Shown piece by piece: positions 33,300 through 45,989 of a stretch of 64,000 nucleotides of DNA; within the stretch, counting starts at the first letter, position 1, and each line of letters starts with the position of its first letter. The notes beneath the pieces were generated by a model. It did no database searches. It saw only the letters and a list, made by a program, of their open reading frames with translations, and had not been told where the DNA came from. The position numbers and the translations under genes are program-made. This DNA comes from Chamaecyparis obtusa (lineage: Eukaryota > Streptophyta > Pinopsida > Cupressales > Cupressaceae), in NCBI GenBank assembly GCA_027943335.1, contig BSBK01000760.1, positions 2,710,001 through 2,774,000 of the forward strand, written 5' to 3'.

Positions 33300-34592
33300 A
33301 AAGAAGAAAGTTTTGAATCTGATAAAAGGGAAGAAAAAGAATTAGTTTCTCAAGTTGAAAAGAAATTTGATTGGATTATAGACAGTGGTTGTTCACATCA
33401 TATGACTGGAGATAAAAGAAAGTTTGTTAAGTTAGATAATTGAGATGGAGGAATTGTTAGGGTTGGTAATAATGCACCTTGTTTGATTAAGGGTATAGGA
33501 TCTATTACTCTTGATGGAAAGACTAACAATGATGATGTTTACTTTGTTGATGGATTGAGACATAATCTACTAAGTGTTGGACAATTGGCTGATAAGGGTT
33601 ATCAAGATTGGTTTGCTAAGAAAACTTGTGTGATAAAAGATAAAGATGGAAATCTGATTGGAAAAGGATCTAGAACTGGAGGTAATGTATTTCAGTTGAA
33701 TCCTACTGAGATGCCATGTTTGATAACTAGGATTGATGATAGTTGGTTATGGCATAAAAGGTTTTGTCATATAAACTTTTATAATATTGTCAAGGTGAGC
33801 ACTACACTTGCGGTAAGAGATTTACTTAGAATTATGAAACCTACTAACATGATTTGCAAAGAATGTATGATGGCAAAGCAGAAAAGGAGTTCATTTCCCA
33901 ACAAGAAGTTCACATTGACAGAGAAGCTGGAGATTGTTCATATAGACTTGAGTGGTCCTACTAGGACTAGAGGATTCTACAGAGAAAGGTATTTTATGAT
34001 TCTTGTTGATAAATTTACAAGGATGATGTGGATTGCATTTTTGAAAGAAAAATCTGAAGCATTTGATAAATTTAAGATCATGAAAAACAAAATTGAGAAT
34101 GAATCTGGAATGAAGATTAAGTGTCTAAGATCTGATAGAGGTGGTGAATTTACATCTAGAGAGTTTAACACCTTTTGTGAAATGAATGGTATTAAGAGAC
34201 AACTTTCAGCCCCTAGAACACCAGAACAAAATGGTATTGCAGAAAGAAGGAATAGGTCAATAACTGAAGCAGCAAGAGCTATGTTGTTTGAAAATGATTT
34301 GGATAAGACTTTTTGGAGAGAAGTAGTGAACACAAAAATATACACTATGAACAGAGTACAAATCAGAGCAGATACAAACAAGACACCTTATGAATTATGG
34401 TTTGGACATGCACCCTCAGTTAAGTATTTTAAAATTTTTGGAAGTAAATGTTATATAAAGAGAGATGATGATATAGGAAAATTTGATCCTAGAGGTGATG
34501 AAGGAATATTTCTTGGATATTCTTTAAAAAGAAAAGCATATAGATGTTATAACAAAAAACTAAGACTATTGTTGAAAGTGCAAATGTAAAAG
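33300..34592 (+). pseudogene. Copia-3 protease and integrase
   Basis: The protease has the intact site WIIDSGCSHHM (about 33372-33404). From 33483 to 34589 the frame is open for 368 codons. It shows WLWHKRFCHINF and CKECMMAK of the zinc domain, core aspartates in EIVHIDLSG and LRSDRGGEF, and the catalytic glutamate in EQNGIAERR. A TGA near 33442 and a frameshift near 34560 are the main breaks. Confidence 0.9.
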
Positions 34593-34789
34593 TTGATGAG
34601 AAGTTTAAAATTTAGGAAAGAATGTTTGATTACAAATCTGATGGAGAAGCACAACCTCAGCCTAACATTGAAAATGAAGAATTATTTTTTGAAGCTAACA
34701 GTGATTTGCAGAATGAAAGTCATACTGAAGAAAAAAGATAAGAAAATAGAGAAGAAAATAGAGAAGAAAGCAGAGAAGAATCTATAGTT

Positions 34790-36457
34790 GGAACAAGATC
34801 AGTAACTATGACACCTAACAGGTATATTTCAAGACATCACCCTATTGAGCAAGTTATTGGAAGTTTAGACAGAGGAGTTTTGACTTGAAATAAGGTACAT
34901 TTATGTTTGATTTCTCAAATTGAACCTAAGACTACTAATGAAGCTTGTGAAGATGAACATTGGAATAATGCTCTGAAAGAAGAACTAAAGTAGATTGAAA
35001 AAAATAAGACATGGGAATTGGTCCCTAGACCTAAAGATAAGAATGTGATTGGTACAAAGTGGGTATTCAAAAATAATATGAATGAACAAGGAGAAGTGAT
35101 AAGAAACAAAGCAAGATTGGTATGTAAAGGATATTCACAACAAGAAGGAATTGACTATGAAGAAACTTTTGCACCTGTGGCTAGACTTGAAGTAGTGAGA
35201 ATGTTTCCAGCATATGCAGCTTACAAGAAATTCAAAGTGTATCAAATGGATGTGAAATCAACATTTTTAAATGGTGAATTGGAAGAAGTCTACATTGAGC
35301 AACCTGAAGGTTTTCCTTTGACACAAGAAGGAGATATGGTATGTAAGTTAAAGAAAGCTTTATATGGATTAAAAAAAGCACCTAGAACCTGGTATGCAAG
35401 ATTGGATAAGTATTTATTAAAATTGGGATTTATAAAAGGAATAGCAAATAGTAACTTATACACAAAAGAAATTCAGAATGGTTTGTTGGTTATAGTTATA
35501 TTTGTTGATGATATTATCTTTGGAGGAGAAGATGAAGCTAGTGACAAATTTGCAGATGAAATGAAGACTGAATTTGAGATGAGCATGATTGGAGAAATGA
35601 AATATTTTTTGGGATTACAGATAATACAAAGCAAGGAAGGTATATTTGTAAGTCAGACTAAGTATTTGAATGACTTATTGAAAATATTTGGAATGGAAGA
35701 TTCTAAACCTGTTGGAACACCTATGGTAACTAGACATAAGTTATCTAGCAAAGATGAGACACCAACAGTTGAGCAGAAAAAGTACAGATCTATGATTGGA
35801 GGATTACAGTACTTGACACATACAAGACCTCATATAGCACATTCAGTTGGGATTGTAGAAAGATTTCAAGTAGAACCTAGAGAATCACATTATGCAGTAG
35901 TAAAGAGGATACTGAGATATCTGAAAGGAACAATGGATTATGGATTATGGTATGAGAATTCTAATGATTTTACTTTATGTGCCTATACTGATGTAGATTA
36001 GGGAGGCAGCGTTGATGACAAGAAAAGAACCAATGGTGGAGCCTTTTTTCTTGGAAGAAAATTGGTCTCTTGGTTAAGTAAGATGCATAATTGTACTTCA
36101 CAAAGTACAGCAGAAGCAGAATATGTTGCAGCAGCAAATAATTGTAATCAGATTATTTGGATGAAGCAGATGTTGAAGGATATTGGAATAAAGTTTGATC
36201 AGCCTGGTGTTATACATTGTGATAACACCAGTATAGTGAGTATGTCAAAAAATCCTATTTTACATTCTAAGACTAAACATATTGAGATCAAGTATCATGT
36301 TGTAAGAGAGAAAGTTGCAGAAAAAGAAGTAAGATTGGAGTACATAAGCACAAAGGAACATATAGCAGATATATTTACAAAACCTTTACCTAAGGATACA
36401 TTTGTGTATCTAAGAGGTATGCTTGGGGTTATGCCCCAACCTATTTTTGAGAATTGA
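34790..36457 (+). pseudogene. Copia-3 reverse transcriptase and RNase H
   Basis: The frame from 35018 to 36001 is open for 327 codons. It shows [40 protein letters not shown] and the intact [11 protein letters not shown] near 35500. RNase H follows with AEAEYVAAANN, HCDNTSIVSMSKNP and ADIFTKPLP to 36457. Stops at about 34890, 34992 and 36000 break it. Copia-1 and Copia-2 are best compared against this copy. Confidence 0.9.
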
Positions 36458-36800
36458 TGCAGATGATTGCATTCATCCAGTGGTATATGAGCCCTATCTT
36501 TCTTCTGGATTGGATGTTGGAACTTCCTCTATGGGGGAGTTTATGAGTTGAGTCATGAGGACTCTTGTTATTGTATTTTTTTGAAAAGTATCTTTTGACA
36601 TTAAGTTGTTGTTGACTTAGTGATGGAATTTCTATCATTCATGTCAATGGGGGAGAGATATACATGAAAAACATTGTGGATTGTATGAGAGAGCTGAATA
36701 GGAAAATGAAGCAAGATTTAATTTGATATTTTGCAGTGATGTTGCAGTATTGGATTTTTGGAGCATTGGATGTTTTTCATTTATGTTTCCATCAATGCCA

Positions 36801-36811
36801 ATGGGGGAGAT
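36801..36811 (+). promoter_or_regulatory. Polypurine tract of Copia-3
   Basis: ATGGGGGAGAT abuts the 3' LTR. Confidence 0.88.
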
Positions 36812-37973
36812 TGTTAGAAATGAATGAAAAGTATTTTGGTAGTCATTCTATAGCAGTTGTTGTTGCATTCATGACTTGGATTGTCATTGATGTCAACACA
36901 GTGATATTCTGGATATTAGCAGGAAAGCAAGTACAATTTTGTTTTGTGCACATGTTGTATTGTAGATTGGCTTTTGCACAGTTGATGGTATGTTCTTTGA
37001 TGTGTTATTAACCTATGGTTAATAGCACAAAAAGAAATTCATTCATTTATGAGAGTTATGAGCATTTTGGTGAAAGTAGTGTTTAGACAGTGTTTCTGTG
37101 AAGCGATTTTCAGAAATCGGAGGATATCTCTTAGCTGGGATGGAATCTGATTTTGTGCAGTTAAAGGGATGTTGGAGACTCATTAATGATGACATGGTTC
37201 ATAGTGCAAACTTTCAAGATATGTTTGGAGAAAGTTACAGTATCTAGAAGCTGACAATTTTATGTGAAATTTTGTGTGTAGCATGTAGAATTTATTATTT
37301 TGTAATTGAGGACCGAATCATTTGTAATTATTTGACTTTGGTATATAAGAAGGAATTTTTTCCTTGTTTCAATATGTACTATGAAGGTTGAGATGCGAAT
37401 ATATGCATGAAGTGAAGAGAAGAGCTAATTCAGTGATGAAGGAAGACTTGTGAGTATAGAGATCTGGAATTGTGATCTTGTGTAGCAGAGAGTGTGGTTT
37501 TGGAAAAGTGTGAAGGAGGTAATATATTTCATATTATTCAGTTGAATAATTCTAAGATCTTTTGGATTGTGGGTTCAGAGATCTTTCCTTGAAGCTGTTT
37601 GGGTAGTGGGTCCTTCTGTCTTCCATAAACTCTTAACTGGGTTAGAATCTTTTAACAGGGATTCAAAATCTCCTAACAATGATTTATATGTACTGAATGT
37701 ATTTCATGAGACTCCTAACAGGGTCCATCCTCTAACAAGGAACTTTCATATTAGTGCATCATTTTGTGGGCATCATTCCCACTGGGGTTTACTCTTTTCA
37801 AGAGGTTCCCTAGTCAACATATCTTGTGTTATTGTGCAATTGTGTATGGTTATCTTTCTATGGTTGATTAGTACATTAATTATATTGTTTAAAGTAGTTG
37901 AATGGTTAAATTATCAGATAACTAATTCACCCCCCCCCCTCTCAGTTATCTTGGGGATCTTTAATTTCTAACA
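36812..37973 (+). repeat. 3' LTR of Copia-3
   Basis: 1162 bp, TGTTAGAAATG to TTTCTAACA, aligning throughout with the 5' LTR. Confidence 0.93.
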
Positions 37974-37978
37974 AGTAA
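37974..37978. repeat. Right TSD (AGTAA) of Copia-3
   Basis: Perfect copy of 31092-31096. Confidence 0.9.
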
Positions 37979-39612
37979 ATAGGCCCTATGAACACTATTC
38001 ATGGCTCTTGAGAGAGTGAGTTTCCAATGAAACTCTTCTCAACAAAGGAACCCTTGTAGGTAGGGAGGATACTGAGGGAGTCTCACTTTCCACTAGATCT
38101 GTGTGTCTTCAACTTTTGATCGATGCATTCTCTCTCTGGAGAGGTTGATAGATCATAAGGGGTTGACGTCATAGATATTTGTGAGATAATCTTGGTCTTA
38201 GCATGTTAGATTAATCTATCTTCTTTTTTTGGGTTAAAAGTGAAAAGGCTAGGGGATTATGCTCTACTTCCTTTTTAGATAGTACCAAAAACCCAAATCC
38301 TTGAATCTGGAACCAGTCTCCATGTGGTATATCTTGTGAGTCACCTTTAGAGAGGGTTAACCATAGTGGACATTCCCTTAATTGGGTCAACCACATTGAC
38401 GGAACCTCAAGTGGTAATAGCCATTTTCACCATGGTAGTGACAACCGCTATATAAATGTCCTATTGGAAGAAATCTCCACAAGTGTGGTCTCTTGTTGGG
38501 CTGTCAGATCTCCCTAGCAGATCCTGAAGATTAAGTTCTCAGACTATGTCAAAACCTCGATGCACCTAGATTGGAGTTTTCCCTCTTGGATCATAAAAGT
38601 TGCAGAGTCAAACCATTACTAAAAACCCTAGTGAGGCCAAATTTTCATTTTCTAGGAATATGTGCGTTAATTCAAAACTTTTTAGAACATACACAATTAG
38701 CACTTCTAAGGATTAGCACAAATAAGTCACTTGATTGTTCATCCACAAGGTTGCCTTTTCCCTTGTTCATTATTTTTAGACATGCTTGAAATCACTCGCT
38801 TGTTGTTTTGAGTGCTTGCTTATCTATTTGGTTACTAAAAATGAACAAATCTGTTACAATCCTCAAATTTGGACATTGAAATTTGCAAACAATCTGAAAT
38901 TGAAAACCCAAAATTTGTAAAAAATTGAAGTAAAACACCTTTTGGATTCAAGAGTCATTTTGTAATGTCAAAAAGTCATATGACTTTTGGCTATTGTCAT
39001 TTCAGGACCCCTAGATTGTCATATGGTATTAGGTAGATTGTCGTATGAGTTTTATTGCGAGTCAATTTCAAAAAGTCAAAATTCCTGCTATCAACTGTCG
39101 TGCGAGTTTTGCAATAATCGTATGAGTTTTTCAATTGTCATTTCATGCTATACCCACTGTCGTACGATCCTACAAAGAGTCATTTGAGAAATTTCAAAAT
39201 GTTGTCAAAACTATCAGAGACCCAGTTGTTCCAGCCTATTTCCAGAATTTGTCAAACAAATCATTGTGTCAGGAATAGAATAGCAAATACTGAGAATCCA
39301 ATCATTTTCCTAAAGTGGCCTTTTGAATCTGATTTAGCCTTCTGTGTAATCAATTTGAGTCTTTATCATCTTGTGTCAAAACCTTGTCATAACTATCAAT
39401 ATTTAATCAACCATCAAAATGACTAAGTGTTGTGAACTCATGTCCGCTATCTTTTGGGAATCTACCCATACATCCAGGGCATAGTATCCCTCATCTAAGT
39501 CAAATCTATGCTTCAATCAATCAAACCTTGACAAGGTTGCATCATCTGATCATCTTGATTCAATTCCTTCTTTAGTTGCCTTCATCATATTCTTTCGATT
39601 CACCCAAGGTTA
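37979..39612 (+). other. Second Tat leader, second part, with TCGTACGA-type repeats
   Basis: Untranslated leader resumed after Copia-3. Between about 38960 and 39185 there are some nine copies of GTCATATGAC, GTCGTATGAG, GTCGTGCGAG and GTCGTACGATC. The last, near 39159, contains the perfect palindrome TCGTACGA. No protein-like frame is seen. Confidence 0.6.
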
Positions 39613-41366
39613 ATGGTGGAAACTAGAGCTTCCTCACACAAGAAATCTAGGGAAATATCTCATACTTTACCTTTGACTCACATAGGTCCAACTTTTGAGC
39701 AACTCTTCAATTCTAGTCTTTATGAAGATGATGGTGCTGGTAACCTTTGATTAAAAACTATTTACATTCCTCCTTCATCAACTCACAGAGGTACCCAACA
39801 AACTCCACATCAATCTATCCTAGGTAGAACTCCTACCATATCTCAAGAAGGGACAAACTTGGGCTCTCAAAGAGCTCACTCTCAACATGGTGTAGGTCAG
39901 GAACCCACACTTGAAGAAATTTCTCAATATCAAAATGATGATAACTTCGAATGAATGATGAAGCATTTCTTGAAAGAAGACAGAGAGGCATACTTTTTGC
40001 AATTAGCTCATCAAGGAGCTAAACTTCCTCCCAACTTTAATCTTGAAGATATCATTACACATGAGGAAGAAACTCCACTCACAGCTATGATGAAATAGAT
40101 GCATGCCATGCAAATCAAGCTTAATAACCTTGAGAAAGAAAAGGAACCCAAGGATTTCTCCATGGAGGCCCTATGTCCTTTTCCATTTGACAAAGACTTG
40201 TACATGCCACCATTCCCAAAAAGAGTGGAGATGCCTAAGTATGATAAGTATGATGGACACTCGGATCCCCAAGATCATGTCAGAGAATTTTGTACACAAT
40301 CTAAGGAGTTCATGCACAAACTAACCTATCTGATGCATCTCTTCTCTTGATCTCTAGGGGGAGCAGCCATTCATTGGTTCTCTAGATTGGCTTCTATCAA
40401 AACTTTCGAGGAGTTGATCAAATTGTTCTATCAGCAATACTCCTACAACATTCAACATCTAGTCACCATGATTGATATCTGTAATCTCAAGCAATATCCA
40501 GGAGAACCATTCCTAACATTTCTCAAGAGATGGAGGAAGAAATTCTCTCTATATGGTACACCTATTCTAGAAATCAAGAAACAAGAAATCTTCATCAATA
40601 ATCTTGTCCCAGAGATCAATTATCCTTTACAAATGCAAGATCATATATCTTTTGATAAAATGGTTGACAATGCAATCAAGATTGAAAAAGTACTTGTGAA
40701 AAAAGAAGAGATCACACTTCAAAAGGACAAGTACGAATCAGGATCCAGTTCTAAAGACAAGAATAAAAATTGGAACAAGAATAAAGACATTCTCACAGAT
40801 GGTGTTTTTGATACTATCTATGCCCCATCAAAGGCACCAGCTTTCAATCTAACTATTGGTACCCAAGCCATAAAAGCTTTAGAACAAAAGGTGCCTGAAT
40901 CATCTCAAAAGAAGCCAGAATATAAAAAGTGGTCCTCTGATAATAAATGAATGTTCACACCTCTTGGAGAATCTTTAGAATCAGCTATGAGAACTCTACT
41001 GGCCAATAAAATCATCTCTTTTCCTGATATTCGACCACTTGATTCTGAGCCTAAACCAAAATGGTGGATAGAGAACAAATTCTATGATTTCCATCAGGGT
41101 AAAGGTCACAAAACTAATAACTTCTTACGCTTGAAACATACTATCCAAGATCTGATTGATAAGGGAGATATCACCATTGGCAATCATAAGAGAAATAATG
41201 ATCATACAACCTTCATAGAACCATTTCCAAAACATGGTCAAGAAGTCTCATCTTCTCAACCTAATATGGGGACAAAGGTCAATTATGCTTACCCTGGAAA
41301 TAATGTTGTTATCAATATGGTTGAACCTTGTCTCTCTAAACATTGCAATGTCATCACAATTGTATG
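39613..41366 (+). pseudogene. Second Tat element gag (broken)
   Basis: The frame from ATG 39613 stays in register to about 41990 with stops only. It has a low-complexity N-terminus, then the gag core (CPFPFDKDLYMPPFPKRVEM at 40168, WFSRLASIKTFEELIKLFY at 40375, VTMIDICNLKQYPGEPF near 40462). A Lys/Asn-rich stretch follows, then a degenerate zinc-knuckle region (YDFHQGKGHKTNNF near 41083), its cysteines lost. Stops include about 39751, 39952, 40096, 40348, 40948 and 41365. Confidence 0.86.
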
Positions 41367-41463
41367 AAGAGATAGAGATCATTCTTCAGCTAAAACAATT
41401 ACTCAATCACAAGCTCAGGCACATCTAAATAGACAAATCCCAGATTCACCAAAAGTCCCTAAG

Positions 41464-42760
41464 ATGCCCTTCAATCTTTCTTCCGCTTCCAAACAAAAGG
41501 TTGTTTCTAAATGTTCCAATCCTAAAGATACGAGGCCAACATCTTATAGCATTATTCAACAACTCCAACACACTAATGCAAAAATCTCCATGTTTGAGTT
41601 GCTTCGAATATCTCTAGCTCATAGAGCCATTCTAGACAAAGCTTTTCTTGAATCCAATGTTCCTGATGACCTTGATTTAGACAGGTTCCAGACTATGGTT
41701 GGACATCTTACATCTCCATAGTATATATCCTTTTTAGAGGAAGATGAAAAATCCTTGAGTCACCCACATAACTAGCCCTTGCATATAGAAGTCTTGATCC
41801 AGAACTGTAGGGTCAAACATGTGTTGATAGATGGAGGCGTTGGCCTAAACATTTGTTCTTACAGCTTGATCACACAATTGGGATTTTCAGAATTGGCTAT
41901 TGATCCTAGAAAGAAAATAACTATCAAAGCCTATGATGAACAAGAAAGATCTCTAAAGGCACCATTGTCTTACCTATTAGAGCAAGTCTAGTTATCATAG
42001 ATACTATATGTCAAGTCCTTGATCTACCTTTGGCTTACAACATTCTTCTAGGGAGACCATGGATACATGAGATGAAAGCTATTCCTTCTACATTTCACCA
42101 ATTCTTGAAATTTCCTTATGAAGGAGTAGAGGTCACTATTCCATTAGACATATCCACCACTTGCAATACATTGAAGGAAAGTGCAGATAAGCTTGTGCCT
42201 AATAATAGAGAATCTTCCATTGAACCAACTAAAGAAGCATCCACATCTAAAATGGAAGATCTTGCAAAAGAGGTTAATATCAAAGAAAATGGTATGGGAG
42301 AATATACTATGGAGCCAGTCTTATCTTTGACATCTCTCCCTGTCTCACCTAAGTCTTATGGAAAATCTTTGAAACAATCCAAACCAGATTCTAAAGAACC
42401 TCTTGAGGCATATAAAAAGAATTTTGTAGTAGAGAAAGTCTCCAAGCAAGAATTTGAAGAGGATGAAGCTGTGCTCGCATGGCTATACAAAGATGAATTT
42501 GAATCCCATGATATTCAAACTAGTAACTCAGTGGTACCAAAAGATCCTTCTAAGTCCTATGGCCCAGGAGATAAGTTAATAGCTAAGATGGGATATTCAA
42601 GTAAAGGACCTTTAGGAGTCAGAGGAAAAGGTCTTGAGGTACCTCTCCCACATACTGGTAGAGCAAACAAAGACAAGGTTGGCTTAGGATTTAAAAAGAA
42701 ACCCTTTTGCCTCAAAGGTAATTATTCTCATGTCATAGAGAAGATCGCACTAGGAGAACC
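41464..42760 (+). pseudogene. Second Tat element protease with G-patch-like segment
   Basis: The active site VLIDGGVGLNICS lies near 41821-41858, followed by ITIKAYDEQERS. A frameshift near 41995 leads to YNILLGRPWIHEM. About 175 residues later (about 42553-42702) comes SYGPGDKLIAKMGYSSKGPLG ... KVGLGFKKK, with the spacing of a G-patch. The matching segment in the outer element is in the same place. The frame from 42030 is open for 519 codons. Confidence 0.84.
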
Positions 42761-43849
42761 TCTTCTTAAGAAAGAAGAAACAGAACCATCAGATAGTGAT
42801 TTAGACAGCTCAGAACTCATCCCCGATGAAAAATTTCCTAAAGAGATCAAAGACCTTTTTGATGATAAAGATGATCCAATCAAAAGAATTAATGTAGTAG
42901 AAACACAAGAACCTACTATCAATCAAGTGATAGTTGCAACACAAGAACCAGCTAATCTTGAAAACAATCAAGAAGATGAAGGTGGTAGTCATTCTGAGAT
43001 AGATTCTCATGAGTATGAATTCAAATTGAAATCTGAGGGTAACCCTTCTTGGGGTATTCATCCTAACTTTACTCATGTTCTTAGATTTCATAGAGGCATA
43101 GATGAAGAATCTAATGAATATGAATGGGAAGCCATTCCAAAAGAAGATGAGCTTTTTATAGAGAAACATGTTGACGTTATTCACCAATATGCACCTGAAC
43201 CCAACATAAGTCTAAAGAGAAATGAGGAACCTATCAAGTCTGATCCACCTATGGCTGAATTGGACTCCCACAATGACATAGAGCCTATTCAAAAATTGAA
43301 TGTCTTAAGTTGTAATATCACCTTTGACCTCAAGCATCAGGTTAGGACCAATGATGATAGATCCATATCCATAAACACTATCTCCCAATCTTTCCCCACT
43401 TTGACTATCCAATATCCAAAACTTATCGATCAAACCTCCACAAATCTGAGCCATGGTATTTATACCTTCCCAAATAACTATGCCCTTGCTTGTTACCTCA
43501 ATGTAGTTGAGCCTATGAGTACTTCCATCAGTGAATTAAGTGTTAGCATGACGGAGTTGGACATCAAATATCTTAGTCAGAAAAATTAGAATAAAAGGAA
43601 AAAGAAAAAGAGTTCTGAGGGTGAAAACCACTTTGTGGCAGTCTCAAAACCTACAAAAGTAAAAATAAAAGATGTATCCGAAGGTGAAAACCTCTCTGAG
43701 GCACCTAAGGATGAGATATTTGATGTCCTTCTGAGTCATTTATAGGACAAATGTCCAATTCTAATTGAGCCCACTCAATCTATCAATTTGGGAACAACAG
43801 AGGAACCACAATTGATCCATGTAGCTAATCTTTATCAAAAGAAGAGAAG
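42761..43849 (+). pseudogene. Second Tat element pol linker
   Basis: An acidic, Glu/Asp/Ser-rich stretch in frame 3, open to 43589, then Lys-rich. Short conserved words are shared with the outer element's linker (SHEYE, YEWEAIPK, YALACYLNVVEPM). No catalytic domain seen. The frame moves from 3 to 2 near 43830. Confidence 0.65.
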
Positions 43850-45250
43850 CAAAAATTTACAACATTCCTAACAGAGAAGAAGATCAAATTTGCATGGAAA
43901 TATTTAGATATGCCAGGAGTGGATCCTAATCTTATAATGCATCATTTATCTATAGCTCCAAATGTCAAACCTATCAAGCAAAAATCAAGAAAGATGCATC
44001 CCCATGTTGCACTCTTGGTAAAAGCTGAATTAGAGAAGCTCCTGAAAGCTGGATTCATCTGAGTTATTGACTATGCCAAGTGGATCTCTACTATTGTACC
44101 TATTTCAAAAATAGATAAATCAATCAGAGTGTGCACAGACTTTAGAGATGTGAATAGAGCATACCCTAAGGATGATTTTCCACTACCTAACATTGATATG
44201 ATAGTGGACATGCCTGCGGGCTTTGAGATGTATTCTCTAATGGATGGTTTTTCTAGATATAATCAAATAAAAATTGCTCCAGAGGATCAAGAGAAAATTG
44301 CTTTTACATGTGCATGGGGCACCTTATGTTCGAATGTCATGCCATTTGGGCTTAAAAATGCTGGTGCTACATATCAAAGAGCCATGACATCTATTTTTCA
44401 TGACATGATGCATAGGACTATGGAGGATTATGTTGATGATACTTTAGCAAAATCTATGCTTAGGGTTGCACATCAAGATGACTTGAGCAAGATACTAGAT
44501 AGAATGGAGAAATTTAGTCTCAGACTAAATCCTAAGAAGTGTGCTTTTGGTGTCACTTCTGGAAAGCTCTTAGGATACATAGTTTCAAAGAAGGGCATTG
44601 AAGTTGATCCAGCTAAAGTAAAGGCTATAATGGAAATGCAACCTCCAAAGAATATTAGTCAATTGAGGACATTACAAGGAAGAGTTCAATCTATTAGAAG
44701 ATTCATATCACAGCTAGCAGATATATCACAACCTTTTACAAAAACATTACATAAAGGTGTGACCTTTGCATGGAATGAAGAATGTGAGAACAACTTTAAG
44801 CATATCAAGAAGTATTTATCAAATCCTCCTATCTTGATGCCTCCTATTCATGGGAAGCCTTTGATCTTATATGTCTCCGCTATAGATACATCACTAGGGG
44901 CATTGCTAGCACAACATGATGAGAACAAAAAGGATAGAGCTATATACTATATCAATAGAACATTGGTTGCATATGAGAAAAACTATTCAATGATTGAGAA
45001 ATCTTGTCTAGCTGTGATCTTTGCATCATAGAAACTGAGACACTACATGTTAGCTCATACCACACAATTGGTAGCTAAGATTGATCCACTCAAGTACCTA
45101 CTAAGCAAAGCTTCCCTCACAGGTAGATTAGCTAAATGGGTTATGCTCTTAAGTGAATTTGACATTAAATATGTGGAAAGAAAGGCTATCAAAGGATAGG
45201 CTATTGCTAATCAATTAGCAGATGCACCTATGATTGATGATACACCAATG
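43850..45250 (+). pseudogene. Second Tat element reverse transcriptase and first RNase H
   Basis: Reverse transcriptase has KMHPHVALLVKAELEKLL, TDFRDVNRAYPKDDFPLP, MPFGLKNAGATYQRAM and intact YVDD at 44429-44440. RNase H follows with LYVSAIDTSLGALLAQHD and AKWVMLLSEFDIKYVE to about 45240. The frame is open for 300 codons from 44129, better preserved than in the outer element. Stops occur near 44060, 45030 and 45200. Confidence 0.9.
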
Positions 45251-45289
45251 CAAATGGAATTTCTAGATTCCTCTATCATGACTCTTTCT

Positions 45290-45690
45290 TCTAGAGAATG
45301 GTAATTATTCTTTGATGGCTCCTATACATAGAATGGATCAGGAGCAAGCATATTGTTCATAAATCCTCAAGGATACTCAATCCCAAAAGCATTCGGATTA
45401 AAGTTCCCTTGCACAAACAATATTGTTGAATATGAAGCCCTTTTGAATGGTATGAAAATAGCGATTGAATGGAGGGTAATAGAACTAAAAATTCATGGAG
45501 ACTCACAACTTGTTATCCATCAAGTCAATGATGTGTACCAAACTAAAGATGAAAAGCTCATTCCTTACAAGAGAATGGTAGATGATCTAAAGAAGTATTT
45601 CCTATCTATCACATTTGAGAAAATTCCTAGAACAGAGAATAAGGTTGCCGATGCAATGGCAATGCTATCTACTTTATTACAGTAGCCTGA
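45290..45690 (+). pseudogene. Second Tat element second RNase H
   Basis: LFFDGSYT (with a stop two residues on), NNIVEYEALLNG, HGDSQLVIHQ and ENKVADAMA supply the acidic residues of the extra RNase H, as in the outer element. Stops at about 45302 and 45683. Confidence 0.84.
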
Positions 45691-45989
45691 ACATGAGCTA
45701 CACTACAAGTTCCTGGTGGAAGTACTATCTTATCCTACATATGACTCTCCTGAAACCCGCATGATCTGCACTATTTTTGGTCATGATTCATCCAGATACA
45801 AAAACCTATTTTCCTATCTCTGAGACCAAATCATTCCTGATACCTTCAACCACCATGAAAAGATATACCTTATCCATAATGCCTCCTGATATGTCATCAT
45901 TGGTCACGATCTATACAAACGAGGTCTAGATGGTATGCTACTTAGATGTATAGAATGGGAAGAGTCTCAACATGCATTAGAGGAAGTCC

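Larger units (their letters stand above)
31097..37973 (+). mobile_element. Copia-3: full-length Ty1/Copia element inside second Tat element
   Basis: LTRs 31097-32260 and 36812-37973, TSD AGTAA, methionine-type primer-binding site, ATGGGGGAGAT polypurine tract and full Copia domain order. It is the best preserved polyprotein in the window: protease DSG, integrase D, D, E and reverse transcriptase VDD residues are all visible. It still has stops and about three frameshifts. It is closely related to Copia-2 and in the opposite orientation. Confidence 0.94.

Noticed and set aside
33977..34381. Minus-strand open frame of 134 codons
   Set aside because: Antisense shadow of Copia-3 integrase; the matching shadow in Copia-2 is at 24138-24353.
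34593..34787. Lys-rich 64-codon open frame after Copia-3 integrase
   Set aside because: It is the acidic pre-reverse-transcriptase linker read in the wrong frame after a frameshift.
42728..43187. Minus-strand open frames of 64-125 codons
   Set aside because: Shadows of the well-supported second Tat element pol linker on the plus strand.
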